Below are positions 6,573-7,562 of a stretch of DNA of 7,562 nucleotides, in pieces. This DNA comes from Alphaproteobacteria bacterium (GTDB lineage Bacteria > Pseudomonadota > Alphaproteobacteria > Micropepsales > Micropepsaceae), in assembly GCA_947455695.1 (NCBI GenBank), contig CANGRN010000052.1, forward strand, positions 1-7,562, given 5' to 3'. Made by a program: the position numbers and the translations under genes. The notes under the pieces were generated by a model. That model did not search any database and was not told the DNA's origin. It saw nothing but the letters and a program-made list of their open reading frames with translations. Position 1 is the stretch's first letter. Each line of letters starts with the position of its first letter.

Positions 6573-7562
6573 TTACAAAGAAGCGCTGATGCCGCCGCGC
6601 ACAATCGCGCCGGGGGCCGGAAAGCCCACCACATCCTCATAGCGCTGGTCGAAAATGTTATCGACCCCCAGCTTCAGCGCCAGGTTGGGCAGCACTTTAT
6701 AAGAAACCGCCAGGTCGGCGCGTTCATGGCCGCGCAGGGTGACATCGCCGGTGGGTACGGCGTTGTCGGTCATGCGGCCGGTATGGTTGAGATCAAAGCT
6801 CACAATCCAGGCGGGATCGGGCTGCCAGTTGACCGTCGCACCGGCCAACCAGCTCGGCACATCGCGCAATGCCGCGCCGGTCAAAGTGTTGCGGGCATTG
6901 GTATAGGACAGGCGCGGGGTGGCGCTGAGCGTGCCCCAATTCAACTCCAGCGATGTCTCGATGCCGCGCACATGCACCTTGGACAGGTTGACCAGTCTGG
7001 GCGCCGCGCCGGGACGGAAGTCGATCAGGTCGCGATAGTTGGTGGCATATGCTTCCACTTTCCAGCGTCCGAAATCCCACAGGCGTTGGGTGATGCCGCC
7101 TTCGAAATTCTCCGCGTCTTCCGGCTTGAGCGTGGAATCGCCGACGATGGGATTGCCCAGGGCATAGAAGCTGGGAAGCTTATAGGCCTTGCCCCAGGAC
7201 AGTTGGAGCTGTGTGCCCGCATCGGCCAGCGCATAATCGGCGCGCAATTTCGGGCTGAAATGATGGGTAGCGCCGGTATCGTCATACCGGCCGCTGGCCG
7301 ACAGGCTGAGTTGCGGCACGATCTGGTAGCGCGCCTCGGCAAAGCCCGCCCACAAGGTGCGGTCCAGCCTGAAGCTGGTGGGCAATTTGGCCGGGCCGAA
7401 CTGCAGAAAGCCGGTGTCCGTGCCGTGATCGGCCTGCATGTCCACGCCCAGCGCCGCTTCCAGTCCCGGCAGCGGCGTCAGCCGGTTTGTCCAGGTCACT
7501 TCATGGCGGCTGAACCGCGCCTTGTCGCCATTGGCAGGGATTCCCGTTGGCGTCTGGGCGCT
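6573..7562 (-). CDS. TonB-dependent receptor, BtuB-like, C-terminal barrel part (N-terminus beyond right edge)
   Basis: The minus-strand frame is open from the right edge to TAA at 6573-6575, giving 329 residues of an outer-membrane beta barrel. Alternating strands and loops run throughout. Landmarks include the GKAYKLPSFYALGNP and LKPEDAENFEGG pair, with the order seen in BtuB-type receptors (G-x-A-F/Y-K-x-P ... LKPE ... N-x-E-x-G), the RGIETSLELNW strand, and the final GVDNIFDQRYEDVVGFPAPG turn before the last strand. The missing part should hold the signal peptide, TonB box and plug. It imports a ligand using TonB energy; the BtuB-like tail suggests a cobalamin or other small-ligand receptor, but the plug that would help decide is outside. 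The last residues are GGISASL, so the usual terminal Phe or Trp is absent. The GTG at 7499 is only an internal Val, not a start. Its promoter, and any cobalamin riboswitch, would be to the right of the window. Confidence 0.9.
   Translation of the reverse strand, partial: SAQTPTGIPANGDKARFSRHEVTWTNRLTPLPGLEAALGVDMQADHGTDTGFLQFGPAKLPTSFRLDRTLWAGFAEARYQIVPQLSLSASGRYDDTGATHHFSPKLRADYALADAGTQLQLSWGKAYKLPSFYALGNPIVGDSTLKPEDAENFEGGITQRLWDFGRWKVEAYATNYRDLIDFRPGAAPRLVNLSKVHVRGIETSLELNWGTLSATPRLSYTNARNTLTGAALRDVPSWLAGATVNWQPDPAWIVSFDLNHTGRMTDNAVPTGDVTLRGHERADLAVSYKVLPNLALKLGVDNIFDQRYEDVVGFPAPGAIVRGGISASL

Overview
This GC-rich window fits an alphaproteobacterium, probably of the Caulobacterales / Micropepsales / Sphingomonadales kind. 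The enolase-superfamily dehydratase closely resembles what I remember of Novosphingobium ManD, and a BtuB-like TonB-dependent receptor and a large secreted propeller-cytochrome protein are typical of that group. This is a judgement from protein character, not from a search.

Layout, left to right. Positions 1-302 (minus strand) hold nearly all of a STAS-domain anti-sigma-factor antagonist that runs off the left edge. Positions 432-1643 (minus) encode a D-mannonate dehydratase (ManD) with all its expected metal and catalytic residues; its true start is probably an internal GTG with a good ribosome binding site. A 183-base divergent intergenic region follows, with a plausible promoter and a tandem 10-11 base repeat. 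On the plus strand three genes then sit nose to tail: a secreted beta-propeller / HEAT / cytochrome c protein (1827-4445), an ABC ATPase whose GTG start shares one base with the previous stop (4445-5158), and an ABC-2 permease that overlaps the ATPase by four bases (5155-6540). The permease carries about 195 extra C-terminal residues that should lie in the periplasm. Finally, positions 6573-7562 (minus) hold the C-terminal half of a TonB-dependent receptor that runs off the right edge and converges on the permease.

The three plus-strand genes look like one translationally coupled operon. The propeller protein should be a periplasmic electron-donating oxidoreductase with its own haem. The ABC exporter next to it may mature it, supply it, or clear its products. 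The divergent ManD turns D-mannonate into 2-keto-3-deoxygluconate in the cytoplasm, so one reading is that the locus links periplasmic oxidation of a sugar to cytoplasmic breakdown of a sugar acid; the substrate is not shown by the sequence. The most novel element is the permease's periplasmic C-terminal domain, which I do not recognise, coupled to a cytochrome-fused propeller. I found no RNA genes, CRISPR arrays, insertion sequences or convincing intrinsic terminators.
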